Shown here piece by piece: positions 1-8,970 of a DNA stretch of 64,000 bases. The notes under the pieces were generated by a model. That model worked only from the letters and a program-made list of their open reading frames with translations, was not told the DNA's origin and made no database searches. Position numbers and translations under genes: made by a program. How positions within the stretch are numbered: the first letter of the stretch is position 1; the number at the start of each line of letters is the position of its first letter. This DNA is from Novosphingobium resinovorum (GTDB lineage: Bacteria; Pseudomonadota; Alphaproteobacteria; Sphingomonadales; Sphingomonadaceae): contig NZ_CP017076.1 in assembly GCF_001742225.1 (NCBI RefSeq), positions 1,265,001-1,329,000 on the forward strand, written 5' to 3'.

Positions 1-1060
1 GCGCGTCGGTGTACATGCGGCTGATGCGGTACTCGTCCATGTAGCCCGCGCCGCCGTGGAGCTGGACCCCCAGGTCGGCGGCTTCGCCCTCCAGTTCGCT
101 GGCCACCAGCTTGGCGGCCGCCGCGTCCTCGGGCGTCAGGCGCGCGGCATTGGCGAGGAGCACCAGCTGGTCGATCCACGCCTGCGCCGCGTCGATACGG
201 CTGCGCAGCGCGGCAAGGCGGAAACGGTTGTGCTGGAACAGGCCGACGGGGCGTCCGAAAGCGGTGCGCGTCGCCGCGAAGTCCAGCGTCAGCGCCAGCG
301 CGGTCTGTGCCGCCGCGATGCTGGCGATGGCCGCGACCAGACGTTCGGTAGCAAGGAAGCGCATCAGCGCGGGCAGGCCCGCCTCGGGATCGCCCAGCAC
401 GTTGTCACCGGGCACTTGTACGTCGTTGAAGAACAACTCGGCGGTATCCTGCGCGGCGAGGCCCATCTTGCCCAGCTTCCCGCCCCGTTCGAAGCCTGCC
501 ATGCCGCGATCGACGACGAAGAGACCGAGCGTCCTTTCCCCAGTGCGCGCGGCGACGACCACCGCGTCGGCAAGAATCCCGTTGGAGATGTAGGTCTTTG
601 CGCCGGTCAGCCGCCAGCCGTCGCCCTCCCGGACGGCGCGGGTGCGGATCGCCCGCAAGTCGCTGCCGCCGCCCGCCTCGGTCATCGCGATGGCCAAGAT
701 CGTCTCGCCCGAGACCACGCGCGGCATCAACCGGCCCTGCAGGGCCGGCGTGCCCAGCGCGGCGATGTAGGGGGCGACGAGATTGCTGTGCAGGTGCAGG
801 TAGAACCCCGGTTCGCCGCCGCGCACGTTCTCCTCGATGACGATCTGGTCGAAGCGCAGGTCGGCCACGCCCGCGCCGCCGTGGGCGGGATCGGCCCAGA
901 GGCACAGCAGCCCGGCATCTCCGGCCTTGCGGTACACCTCGCGCTCAACGATGCCTTCGCGCCGCCAGCGTTCGGCGTGGGGAGCGACTTCGGCGGCCAT
1001 GAACCGCGCGGCCGAGGCGCGGAACTGGTCGTGTTCCTCCGCGAAGATCAGGCGCTCCAT
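1..1060 (-). CDS. Acyl-CoA dehydrogenase, C-terminus outside window
   Basis: FAD-dependent acyl-CoA dehydrogenase for alpha,beta-desaturation of an acyl-CoA. Reading the minus strand from the ATG at 1060 gives an uninterrupted frame to the window edge. It has an N-terminal helical domain, a middle beta domain with the flavin-contact segment AMTEAGGGSDLRA and the segment TGAKTYISNG, and a C-terminal part with QLHGGAGYMDEYRISRMY. The last residues, including the usual catalytic Glu region near the C-terminus, lie beyond base 1. It starts 2 bases after the stop of the upstream acyl-CoA synthetase, so the two are co-transcribed and probably work in sequence: activation, then desaturation. Family assignment is firm; the substrate is unknown. 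Confidence 0.9.
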   Translation of the reverse strand, partial: MERLIFAEEHDQFRASAARFMAAEVAPHAERWRREGIVEREVYRKAGDAGLLCLWADPAHGGAGVADLRFDQIVIEENVRGGEPGFYLHLHSNLVAPYIAALGTPALQGRLMPRVVSGETILAIAMTEAGGGSDLRAIRTRAVREGDGWRLTGAKTYISNGILADAVVVAARTGERTLGLFVVDRGMAGFERGGKLGKMGLAAQDTAELFFNDVQVPGDNVLGDPEAGLPALMRFLATERLVAAIASIAAAQTALALTLDFAATRTAFGRPVGLFQHNRFRLAALRSRIDAAQAWIDQLVLLANAARLTPEDAAAAKLVASELEGEAADLGVQLHGGAGYMDEYRISRMYTDA

Positions 1061-1062
1061 GA

Positions 1063-2562
1063 TCAGCGGGCCTTGAACTCGTCGATCAGCTTGCGCTTCA
1101 TGAGCTTTCCGGTGGGTTCGCGCGGAAGTTCGTCGCGGAATTCGAAAGCCTTGGGCGTCTTCACGCTGCCCAGCGCGGCGCGGGCGAAGGCGCCGAGTTC
1201 CTCCGCGAGCGCAGGGCCGGAGGCTACCCCCTCGGCGGGGCGGACGATGGCGAGCACGCATTCGCCCATCTCCTCGTGCGGGACGCCGATCACCGCCACG
1301 TCGGCGACCTTGGGGTGGGTGACGAGGTGGTTTTCGATCTCCTGCGGATAGATGTTCACCCCGCCCGAGATGATCATGAAGCTGCGCCGGTCGGTGAGAA
1401 ACAGGTAGCCGTCCGCATCGACGTGGCCGACGTCGCCCAGCGTCGCCCAGCCCCGGTCATTGTGCGCCGTGGCGGTCTTCTGTGGATCGTTGTGGTAGAC
1501 GAACGATGGCCCATCGGCGAAATAGACGTCGCCGGTCGCGCCGGGAGGCAGTTCGCGGCCCTCGGGATCGAGCACCTTCACCTTGCCGAGCACCGCCTTG
1601 CCGACCGAGCCGGGGCGCGCCAGCCACTCGGCCGAGGACAGCGCGGTGATCCCGCAGCATTCGGTGCCCGAGTAGTACTCGTGGACGATCGGCCCCCACC
1701 AGTCGATCATCGCCTGCTTGACCGGCACCGGGCAGGGCGCGGCGGCGTGGATCACCGCTCGCAGCGAGGAATGATCGCGCCGCGCGCGCGCTTCGGGCGG
1801 GAGTTTCAGCAACCGCACGAAGTGCGTGGGCACCCATGTCGCGTGGGTGATGCGGTGGCTCTCGATGAGCGCGAGCGCTTCCCCTGCATCGAAGCGCTCC
1901 ATGATGACCACGGTGCCGCCGAGCCGGTGGATCGTCATCGCCCAGCGCAGCGGCGCCGCGTGGTAGAGCGGCGAGGTGGAGAGGTACACGGTGTCCTCGC
2001 CCATGCCGTAAAGCGCAGTGCCCATCGTTTCCAGCGGCGTCGTCTCGTCCAAGGGGCCTTGCGGCAGCGGCGGCTTCACGCCCTTCGGGCGGCCCGTGGT
2101 GCCCGAGGAATAGAGCATGTCGGTGCCCGCGCTCTCGTCCTCCACCGGCGTTTCAGGCCAGGACGCGGCCGTGCTGCGCCAGCGGCCGGCATCGTAGCTC
2201 TCGACGCCGGGCGCATCGCGCAGGGCTTCGGCGGCGAGGGGGGCGAGGCGGTCGGAGTGGACCAGCAGGCGCGCGCCGGAATCGCGCAGGATATAGGCGA
2301 TGTCGGCCGCGCCCAGCTTGGTCGAGATGCTGGTGAGGTAGAGCCCGGTGCGCTGCGCGGCCCACGCGACGTCGAAGATCGCGCTCTCGTTGTCCATCAG
2401 CAGGGCCACCACGTCGCCGCGCTTCGCGCCGAGGTGGCGCAGCAGGTGGGCGCCGCGATTGGCGGCGGCTTCCAGTTCGCCGTAGCTGACCGTTTCTCCC
2501 GTCGCCGGAATGACGAGGGCGGGGCGCTGCGCATCGCTGAGGGCGAAGGGCCTGGGGTGCAT
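1063..2562 (-). CDS. Acyl-CoA synthetase (AMP-forming, ANL family)
   Basis: ATP-dependent CoA ligase that activates a carboxylic acid through an acyl-adenylate. The 499-aa product has the family motifs in order: P-loop-like SSGTTGRPKG, YYSGTE, the hinge region DRRSFMIISGGVNIYPQE, and the C-terminal catalytic Lys in PREPTGKLMKR. The frame is open further upstream, but the ATG at 2562 is preceded by a good ribosome site (GAGAGG) and gives the normal family N-terminus, so I chose it. It is first in a two-gene operon with the acyl-CoA dehydrogenase and divergent from the receptor/P450 operon. It may activate the acid produced by the neighbouring aldehyde dehydrogenase; that link is inference. Confidence 0.92.
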   Translation of the reverse strand: MHPRPFALSDAQRPALVIPATGETVSYGELEAAANRGAHLLRHLGAKRGDVVALLMDNESAIFDVAWAAQRTGLYLTSISTKLGAADIAYILRDSGARLLVHSDRLAPLAAEALRDAPGVESYDAGRWRSTAASWPETPVEDESAGTDMLYSSGTTGRPKGVKPPLPQGPLDETTPLETMGTALYGMGEDTVYLSTSPLYHAAPLRWAMTIHRLGGTVVIMERFDAGEALALIESHRITHATWVPTHFVRLLKLPPEARARRDHSSLRAVIHAAAPCPVPVKQAMIDWWGPIVHEYYSGTECCGITALSSAEWLARPGSVGKAVLGKVKVLDPEGRELPPGATGDVYFADGPSFVYHNDPQKTATAHNDRGWATLGDVGHVDADGYLFLTDRRSFMIISGGVNIYPQEIENHLVTHPKVADVAVIGVPHEEMGECVLAIVRPAEGVASGPALAEELGAFARAALGSVKTPKAFEFRDELPREPTGKLMKRKLIDEFKAR

Positions 2563-2780
2563 CGATGAAACCTCTCTCGGGCAAGTTCGGGCGCGGACTC
2601 TGTCGATCCGCCGTCGCCGCGACATTGGGGCGCAAGGGGGCGAGGGCTCAAGGCGAGCGCAAGAAATGACAAAAACGGGATCAAGCCCGGTTAAAGCCAT
2701 GGAGGCTCGCAGCGGCTAGTCATGGGGCAACCCGACGAAGCCCCTGAGATGAAAAACGGGGCGAGGGAGGAGAGGTAGAA

Positions 2781-5024
2781 ATGAACATCACCAAGGCTGG
2801 AATCGCGTCCGTCATCCTGAGCTGCGGCGTTTCCAACATCGCGCTGGCGCAAGAGGCGACGCAGGCTCCGCAGGCCAGCGAAGCGGTTGCCGGAGACATC
2901 ATCGTCACCGCGCAGCGCCGGTCGCAGTCGCTGCTCGACGTGCCGCTGGCGATCTCTGCGCTGGGCGGTGACGCACTGGAATCAAAGGGAATTACCAACT
3001 CCGCCTCGCTGGCGACGGCAGTGCCGAACCTGCAGGTCAGCAGCTCGTTCGGGCGCACCCAGCCCAACTTCTCGCTGCGCGGCATCAGCGTGGCGAACGA
3101 GTTCAATTCCAACCAGGCATCGCCGGTCGGCGTCTATATCGACGACGTCTACATCGCCGCGCGCACCAGCCATGGCATGGGCCTGTTCGACCTCGACCGC
3201 GTCGAGGTGCTGCGCGGGCCCCAAGGCACGCTGTTCGGCCGGAACACGACCGGCGGCGCGATCAATTTCATCACACGCCAACCCAAGCTGCAGGGCACCG
3301 AGGGCTACCTTCAGGCGGGCTACGGCAACTACAACACGTTCAAGGCGCAAGGCGCGGTCGAGACAACCATGGTCGAGGATGAACTCGGCCTGCGCATCGC
3401 CGCGAACTACGAAAAGGGCGACGGACAGATCCGCAACGTCTACCCCGGCGGCCGCGACGCCAACAGCGTGGACTCGCTGCAGGGCCGCGTCGCCCTGCGC
3501 GCCAAGCCCGGAAACGGCGCCGTCGACATCAAGATCCGCGCCTATGCCGGACGCGATCGCGGTACGCAGGCGACCCCGCTCGGCATCCCGAGCGAACGCG
3601 CCACATCGAACCTCGGCTTCTTCGAGATCAACGAGAACCGCGTCGGCCTCAGCCGCACCGACGCATGGGGCATCGCGGGCAACGTCTCGGTGGAGTTGAG
3701 TCCCACCGTCACCTTCACCTCGATCACCTCGTATGACGGCGGCAAGCTCGATCTCGATCAGGCGGCTGATGGATCGCCCAACGACGTGCTCGATATCACG
3801 TGGCAGTCCGGCTTCCGCCAGTTCAGCGAGGAAGCGCGGATCAACTACGAAGGCGATGCGCTGAAACTCGTCGGCGGCCTGTTCTATGGCTGGGACCGCA
3901 CCGTCACCGACAACCGCTTCAACATCGGCAGCGCGCTGGGCGTGGGCGTCGACGGCGGGTTCTTCCAGCACTACCGCCAGAGCCGCCGCTCCTACGCCGC
4001 GTTCCTGCAGGGCGACTATGACCTGACCGACAAGCTCGTCCTCACGCTGGGCGCGCGCTACACCTGGGATCGCGGCCAGTACCGCGACGGCTATGCCTTC
4101 CTCTTCGCGGGCGGCGTGGACGATGCGATGACGCCGATCGCCTCGACCGTGCCCTGCAGCGGGGCACCGGGCACTTGCGCCTACGACCCGAACGCGCGCT
4201 TCAACCTCGACGGCAAGAACAACGCGCTGACCGGCCGCGCGGCGCTGAGCTACACCTTCGACAACGGCCTTCTGGTCTATGCCAGCTACAGCCGCGGCTA
4301 TCGTTCGGGTGCGTTCAACGGCGGCAGCTACACGTCCTCGGCAGGCGTCAACTACGTTGAGCCGGAGCGCGTCAATGCCTACGAGGCGGGCGTGAAGGGT
4401 CGCCTGCTGGGCAACATGCTGACGCTTTCGGCGGCCGGGTTCTACTACGACTACACCAACCAGCAGGTGCAGGACTTGCGCGCCGGTCCGGTCAACTTCC
4501 TCGTCAATGCGCCCAAGGCCGAAGTCTACGGCGGCGAGATCGAGGCCACCCTGCGCCCCGCACCCGGCTTCACGATCAATGCCTCGGGCGGCTACCTCCA
4601 CGCCACGTACAAGGAACTGTCGCTGCAGGGCGTCGACCTGTCCGGCAACGCGCTGCCCTTCGCTCCGCGCTGGACCGCGCAGTTCGGAGTAGACTGGAAG
4701 GTGTTCGACACCGGGCGTGATAGCGTGACCTTCTCGCCCTCGGTCAACTACTTCAGCCGCCAGTACTTCTCGCCCTTCAACACGACCGACGTGGCGGGCA
4801 CGGGCCAAGTCAATTCCGAACTGCAGCAGGGCGCCTATGCCAAGGTCGATGCGGCGCTCGTCTGGCAGCATGACAACATCGAACTGCGCGGCTGGATCAA
4901 CAACGCCTTCAACCGCAAGGTTCTGGCCTATGGCCTCGACCTGCGCGGCGCTGGCTTCAACTACAACCTGCTCGTCCCCGCCGCGCCGCGTACCTACGGC
5001 GTGACCGCGCGCGTCAGCTTCTGA
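2781..5024 (+). CDS. TonB-dependent outer-membrane receptor
   Basis: 747-aa outer-membrane receptor for energy-dependent uptake. It starts with a Sec signal peptide ending near ALAQ (residues about 1-24), then the TonB-box/plug region GDIIVTAQRR with VEVLRGPQGTLFGRNTTGGA, and a long beta-barrel ending in aromatic Phe (YGVTARVSF), as expected for an outer-membrane beta-barrel. The start has a strong ribosome site (GGGAGGAGAGG). It is the first gene of an operon with P450, aldehyde dehydrogenase, GFA, SDR and alcohol dehydrogenase genes, so it probably imports an organic substrate rather than a siderophore. The sphingomonad habit of placing such receptors at the head of catabolic operons fits. 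Confidence 0.93.
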   Translation: MNITKAGIASVILSCGVSNIALAQEATQAPQASEAVAGDIIVTAQRRSQSLLDVPLAISALGGDALESKGITNSASLATAVPNLQVSSSFGRTQPNFSLRGISVANEFNSNQASPVGVYIDDVYIAARTSHGMGLFDLDRVEVLRGPQGTLFGRNTTGGAINFITRQPKLQGTEGYLQAGYGNYNTFKAQGAVETTMVEDELGLRIAANYEKGDGQIRNVYPGGRDANSVDSLQGRVALRAKPGNGAVDIKIRAYAGRDRGTQATPLGIPSERATSNLGFFEINENRVGLSRTDAWGIAGNVSVELSPTVTFTSITSYDGGKLDLDQAADGSPNDVLDITWQSGFRQFSEEARINYEGDALKLVGGLFYGWDRTVTDNRFNIGSALGVGVDGGFFQHYRQSRRSYAAFLQGDYDLTDKLVLTLGARYTWDRGQYRDGYAFLFAGGVDDAMTPIASTVPCSGAPGTCAYDPNARFNLDGKNNALTGRAALSYTFDNGLLVYASYSRGYRSGAFNGGSYTSSAGVNYVEPERVNAYEAGVKGRLLGNMLTLSAAGFYYDYTNQQVQDLRAGPVNFLVNAPKAEVYGGEIEATLRPAPGFTINASGGYLHATYKELSLQGVDLSGNALPFAPRWTAQFGVDWKVFDTGRDSVTFSPSVNYFSRQYFSPFNTTDVAGTGQVNSELQQGAYAKVDAALVWQHDNIELRGWINNAFNRKVLAYGLDLRGAGFNYNLLVPAAPRTYGVTARVSF

Positions 5025-5040
5025 GCGGGAGCCGCGCGTC

Positions 5041-6273
5041 ATGATCGAAGCTCTCACCACGCCGGACCTGAAGGACCCCGACCTCTATCTGGACCGGGCG
5101 CCGCATGACGTGTTCGACCGGCTGCGCACCGCGCAGCCGGTCTACTGGAACCCCGAAAAGGACGGGTCGGGCTTCTGGTCGCTAACCCGCTATGCCGATA
5201 TCGTCGAGGTATCGCGCAATCCGGCGCTGTTCTCGTCCGCCAGCGAGAACGGCGGCCACCGCATCTTCAACGAGAACGAGGTGGGCCTGACGGGCGCGGG
5301 GGAATCGGCGATCGGAACCCCGTTCATCTCGATCGACCCGCCCACGCATACCCAGTACCGCAAGTTCATCATGCCTGCCGTAGCCCCGGGTCGCCTTGCC
5401 GGGATCGAGGAACGCATCCGCGAACGCTGCCTTGCGCTGGTGGAAAAGATACCTCTCGGCGAGCCGGTCAACATCGTCCCGCTGCTCTCCGCGCCGCTAC
5501 CGCTGCTGACGCTGTGCGAACTGTTCGACCTGCCCGCCGAGATGTGGGTGAAGCTCTACGACTGGACCAACGCCTTCGTCGGCGAGGACGACCCGGACTT
5601 TCGCCAGAGCCCCGAGGCGATGGCGACGATCCTCGGCGAATTCATGGCCTTCTGCGCCCGGCTGTTCGAGGAACGCCGCGCCGCGCCGGGGCAGGACCTC
5701 GCCACGCTGCTGGCGACGATGGAGGTGAACGGTAGCCCCGTCACCTTGCGCGAATTCACCGGCAACATGATCCTCGCGCTTGTCGGCGCGAACGAGACGA
5801 CGCGCAATTCGCTGAGCCACAGTATCGTCGCCTTTGCCGAAAACCCCGAGCAGTGGGATCGCATCCGCGCCGAGCCGGACCTCATCAAGACCGCCGTGCG
5901 CGAGATGGTGCGCCATGCCAGCCCGGTCATGCATATGCGGCGCACCGCCATGGCCGATACCGAGATCGGCGGGCAGGCCATCGCCAAGGGCGACAAGGTG
6001 GTGATGTGGTACATCGCCGCCAACCGTGACGAGAGCGTATTCCCCGATCCGCATCGCTTCGACGTGGGGCGCGGCAATATCCAGCACCTCGGCTTCGGCA
6101 CCGGGCAGCATGTCTGCGTCGGCTCGCGGCTGGCGGAGATGCAGTTGCGCGTCGCCTTCGGCATCCTAGCGGAGCGCGTGGCCCGGTTCGAGGTGCTGTC
6201 GCCGCCGCGCCGGTTCCGCTCCAATTTCATCAACGGTTTGAAAAACCTTGACGTGGTGCTGATCCCGGGATGA
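5041..6273 (+). CDS. Cytochrome P450
   Basis: 410-aa soluble bacterial P450 monooxygenase. It has the I-helix oxygen-activation motif GANETT (about residues 249-254), the K-helix ExxR (E288/R291) and the haem loop GFGTGQHVCVG with the cysteine ligand at C359. Length is normal for class I bacterial P450s, which need a separate ferredoxin and reductase; neither is in the window. General look is that of the CYP111/CYP124/CYP125/CYP142 group that hydroxylates terpenoid or steroid side chains, but the subfamily cannot be fixed by eye. Its stop overlaps the start of the aldehyde dehydrogenase (ATGA), so translation is coupled. Likely role: first hydroxylation of the imported substrate. Confidence 0.93.
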   Translation: MIEALTTPDLKDPDLYLDRAPHDVFDRLRTAQPVYWNPEKDGSGFWSLTRYADIVEVSRNPALFSSASENGGHRIFNENEVGLTGAGESAIGTPFISIDPPTHTQYRKFIMPAVAPGRLAGIEERIRERCLALVEKIPLGEPVNIVPLLSAPLPLLTLCELFDLPAEMWVKLYDWTNAFVGEDDPDFRQSPEAMATILGEFMAFCARLFEERRAAPGQDLATLLATMEVNGSPVTLREFTGNMILALVGANETTRNSLSHSIVAFAENPEQWDRIRAEPDLIKTAVREMVRHASPVMHMRRTAMADTEIGGQAIAKGDKVVMWYIAANRDESVFPDPHRFDVGRGNIQHLGFGTGQHVCVGSRLAEMQLRVAFGILAERVARFEVLSPPRRFRSNFINGLKNLDVVLIPG

Positions 6274-7745
6274 CAGGAGACACGAATTTGCTTGGTTTCG
6301 ACGGTCTGGAACTGCCCGATCTGGCGCTGACGGCGGGTGGGGACCGGCTCGCCTCCGCCGCGACACTGCCTGATGTGGACCCGTGCTCGGAAACCGCTTT
6401 CGCGGATGTCCCGGTGGCCTCGGCCTCGCAGGTCGATCAGGTGGTGGAGGCGGCATGGCTGGCTTTCCGCGCGCCCGCATGGCGCGGCCTTGCCCCGCTG
6501 GCGCGCGAGCGACTGCTGCACAAGCTGGCCGATGCGATGGAAGCCGACCTGCCGCGCCTCGCCGCGCTGGAGGCGCTCGATACCGGCAAGCCCGTCGGTA
6601 TCGTCGAGGCGGTGGATATTCCCGCCGCGATCTCGTGGCTGCGTGTCTATGCAGGCTGGCCGTCGAAGCTGGCGGGCCGGGCGGGGACGCTGTCCGCAAC
6701 GCCGGGCGACTATCACGTCTATTCGCGGCGTGAGCCGATCGGCGTCGTCGCGGCGATCACGCCGTGGAATTTCCCGCTGGTGCTGGCGATGTGGAAGGTC
6801 GCCCCAGCGCTGGCGGCGGGCTGCACCGTCGTCCTGAAACCCGCGCCGGAAACCCCGCTGAGCGCATTGCGGCTGGTCGAACTGGCGCGCATCGCGGGGT
6901 TTCCCGAAGGCGTGCTCAGCGTCGTCACCGGCGACGGCGCGACCGGCGCGGCGCTGGCGGCGCATCCGCGCATCGCCAAGGTGGCCTTCACCGGTTCCAC
7001 CACGACCGGGCAGGCGATCCTCGCCGCCTCGGTGCCGGACCTCAAGCGCGTGACCCTGGAGCTGGGCGGCAAGTCGCCCTCGATCATCTGCGCCGATGCC
7101 GTCCTCGCCAGCGCCATACCGCAGGCGGCGATGGGGTGTTTCTTCAACTCAGGCCAGGTCTGCTACGCGGGCACGCGGCTCTACGTGCATCGCTCGGTCT
7201 ACGACGAAGTGCTCGAAGGCATCGCTGCCGTGGGCAGCGCGCAGAAGCTGGGGCCAAGCTCCGACCGCGCCAGCCAGCTCGGCCCACTCATCAGCGCCCG
7301 CCAGCACGAGCGGGTCACCGGCTTCGTCGAGCGGGCGAGGGCGGCCGGGATCGAGGCGATGCCCTCCGCCGCCGTGCTGCCCGAGCGCGGGTTCTACCAT
7401 GCGCCGACCGTGCTGCGGAATGTCCCCGCCGACGCCGAAGTCATGCGCGACGAAGTGTTCGGCCCGGTCCTCGCCACCGCGCCGTTCGACGATATCGAGG
7501 AAGCCATCGCGCGCGCCAACGACAGCGCCTTCGGCCTCGCCGCGCATGTCTTTAGCCGCGATCTGGCCACCGCGCACCGGGCCTCCGCCGCGCTGGAGGC
7601 GGGCACCGTCTTCGTCAATTGCGTGATGCTGGCCGACCCGGCCTTCCCCTTCGGCGGCATGAAGATGTCCGGCATCGGGCGCGAAAACGGCAGCGAAGTG
7701 CTCGACGCCTATCTGGAGCCCAAGTCGGTGGTGATGGCCCTATGA
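6270..7745 (+). CDS. Aldehyde dehydrogenase (NAD(P)+-dependent)
   Basis: 491-aa ALDH-superfamily enzyme oxidising an aldehyde to the acid. Catalytic elements are all present: Asn167 in TPWNFPL, the general base Glu264 in LELGGKSP, the nucleophile Cys298 in NSGQVCYAG, and EVFGPVL near residue 395. Cofactor-binding FTGSTTTG is normal. The ATG at 6270 overlaps the P450 stop by four bases, and its own stop overlaps the next start. In context it should take the aldehyde made by the P450/alcohol dehydrogenase and pass an acid to a CoA ligase. Confidence 0.93.
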   Translation: MTGDTNLLGFDGLELPDLALTAGGDRLASAATLPDVDPCSETAFADVPVASASQVDQVVEAAWLAFRAPAWRGLAPLARERLLHKLADAMEADLPRLAALEALDTGKPVGIVEAVDIPAAISWLRVYAGWPSKLAGRAGTLSATPGDYHVYSRREPIGVVAAITPWNFPLVLAMWKVAPALAAGCTVVLKPAPETPLSALRLVELARIAGFPEGVLSVVTGDGATGAALAAHPRIAKVAFTGSTTTGQAILAASVPDLKRVTLELGGKSPSIICADAVLASAIPQAAMGCFFNSGQVCYAGTRLYVHRSVYDEVLEGIAAVGSAQKLGPSSDRASQLGPLISARQHERVTGFVERARAAGIEAMPSAAVLPERGFYHAPTVLRNVPADAEVMRDEVFGPVLATAPFDDIEEAIARANDSAFGLAAHVFSRDLATAHRASAALEAGTVFVNCVMLADPAFPFGGMKMSGIGRENGSEVLDAYLEPKSVVMAL

Positions 7746-8158
7746 TAAACGCGACCCACTCCGGCGGCTGCCTCTGCGGGCAGGTGCGCTATGCTTTCGA
7801 GGGCGAGCCCTTGCTCGCCGCCGTGTGCCACTGCCGCCATTGCCAGCGCCAGTCCGGCAGCGCCTTTTCGCTGGTCATCGCGGTGACCGACGCGGCCTTC
7901 TCCCAGCAGGGCGAGACGCGGGTGTTCGAGGATATGGGCGACAGCGGCCAGCCCGTTTCGCGCCATTTCTGCCCCGCCTGCGGCTCGCCCATCGTCTCGA
8001 TCGCGGGGGCGCTGCCGGGGCTGACGCTCATCAAAGGCGGCACCCTCGACGAACCGGGGCGCTGGACGCCTGCCCTCGAGGCCTACTGCGATGGCAGCCT
8101 GCCATGGCTCCCCCCCGTGGCCGCCGAACGCCACGCCCGTTCCAATATCGGAGAATGA
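7742..8158 (+). CDS. GFA-family (glutathione-dependent formaldehyde-activating-like) zinc protein
   Basis: 138-aa CENP-V/GFA-fold protein. Zinc-binding cysteines are visible: GCLCG (C10, C12), CHCRHC (C29, C31, C34) and FCPACGSP further on. The founding member binds S-hydroxymethylglutathione, but most homologues have unknown function, so no formaldehyde role is claimed. The frame stays open upstream inside the aldehyde dehydrogenase gene; the ATG at 7742 (ATGA overlap) gives the normal family start. It sits between dehydrogenase genes in a tightly coupled operon, which suggests aldehyde or thiol-adduct handling. Confidence 0.85.
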   Translation: MINATHSGGCLCGQVRYAFEGEPLLAAVCHCRHCQRQSGSAFSLVIAVTDAAFSQQGETRVFEDMGDSGQPVSRHFCPACGSPIVSIAGALPGLTLIKGGTLDEPGRWTPALEAYCDGSLPWLPPVAAERHARSNIGE

Positions 8159-8160
8159 CC

Positions 8161-8958
8161 ATGCCGAGTGCCCTGTTCGACCTGACCGGCAAGACCTGCT
8201 GGGTTACCGGCGCCGCCTCGGGCATCGGCCGCGAGACGGCGCTGACGCTCGCCCGCCACGGCGCCAGCGTGATCGCCAGCGACCTCAACCTCGAAGGCGC
8301 TGAGGCGACGGCGCAGGAATGCGGCGATGCGCTGGCGCTGGCGCACGACGTCAGCGACGAGGCCGCCTGGGCGAGTTGCGCCGCCGCTGTGCAGGAGCGT
8401 TTCGGCAAGCTCGACGTGCTGGTGAACAATGCGGGCATCATGATGTCGCGCTCGTTCTCGGAAGCCCCGGTGGAGATCCTGCGCCGCCAGAACCGCATCA
8501 ACGTGGAGAGCGTCTACCTCGGCATGCAGACCGTCGAGCCGCTGATGAAGACGGCCATCGCGCAGGGTGCGGCAGGGGCATCGATCGTCAACCTGGCCTC
8601 GATTTACGGCAAGGTCGCGGGCGCGCAGTTTGCCGCCTACAGCGCCACCAAGGGTGCGGTGCGCGCGCTCAGCAAGGCGGTGGCCTACGAGTGGGCGAGC
8701 GCGGGCATCCGCGTGAACTGCGTGCTGCCTGGCCCGGTCCAGACCAACCTCGGCGCCGACTGGGAGCCGCCGCTCGATGCCGAGGGCAATCCGATCCCGC
8801 CCGAAGTCGCGCTGGCGGCCTGGGCGTCGCTGATCCCGATGAAGCGCCTCGGCGTGGCGAGCGACGTCGCGCCGATGATCGCATACCTTGCCAGCGACGC
8901 CGCCGCCTTCGTCACCGGCGCCGAATTCACCGCCGACGGTGGCTACACCGCAGCCTGA
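8161..8958 (+). CDS. Short-chain dehydrogenase/reductase
   Basis: 265-aa classical SDR. It carries the Rossmann motif TGAASGIG (residues 16-23), NNAG (89-92), the catalytic Ser147 and the Tyr160/Lys164 pair in YSATK. The ATG at 8161 starts two bases after the GFA stop; the longer open frame upstream is antisense-free shadow coding and is not used. The expected reaction is NAD(P)-dependent alcohol/ketone interconversion. In the operon it is one of three oxidoreductases acting on the hydroxylated substrate. Confidence 0.92.
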   Translation: MPSALFDLTGKTCWVTGAASGIGRETALTLARHGASVIASDLNLEGAEATAQECGDALALAHDVSDEAAWASCAAAVQERFGKLDVLVNNAGIMMSRSFSEAPVEILRRQNRINVESVYLGMQTVEPLMKTAIAQGAAGASIVNLASIYGKVAGAQFAAYSATKGAVRALSKAVAYEWASAGIRVNCVLPGPVQTNLGADWEPPLDAEGNPIPPEVALAAWASLIPMKRLGVASDVAPMIAYLASDAAAFVTGAEFTADGGYTAA

Positions 8959-8970
8959 GGGAGCCCGAGC

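Noticed and set aside
2982..5060. 692-codon open frame antisense to the first receptor gene
   Set aside because: It is a GC-skew shadow: no ribosome site, no family motif, and the sense strand encodes an obvious receptor.
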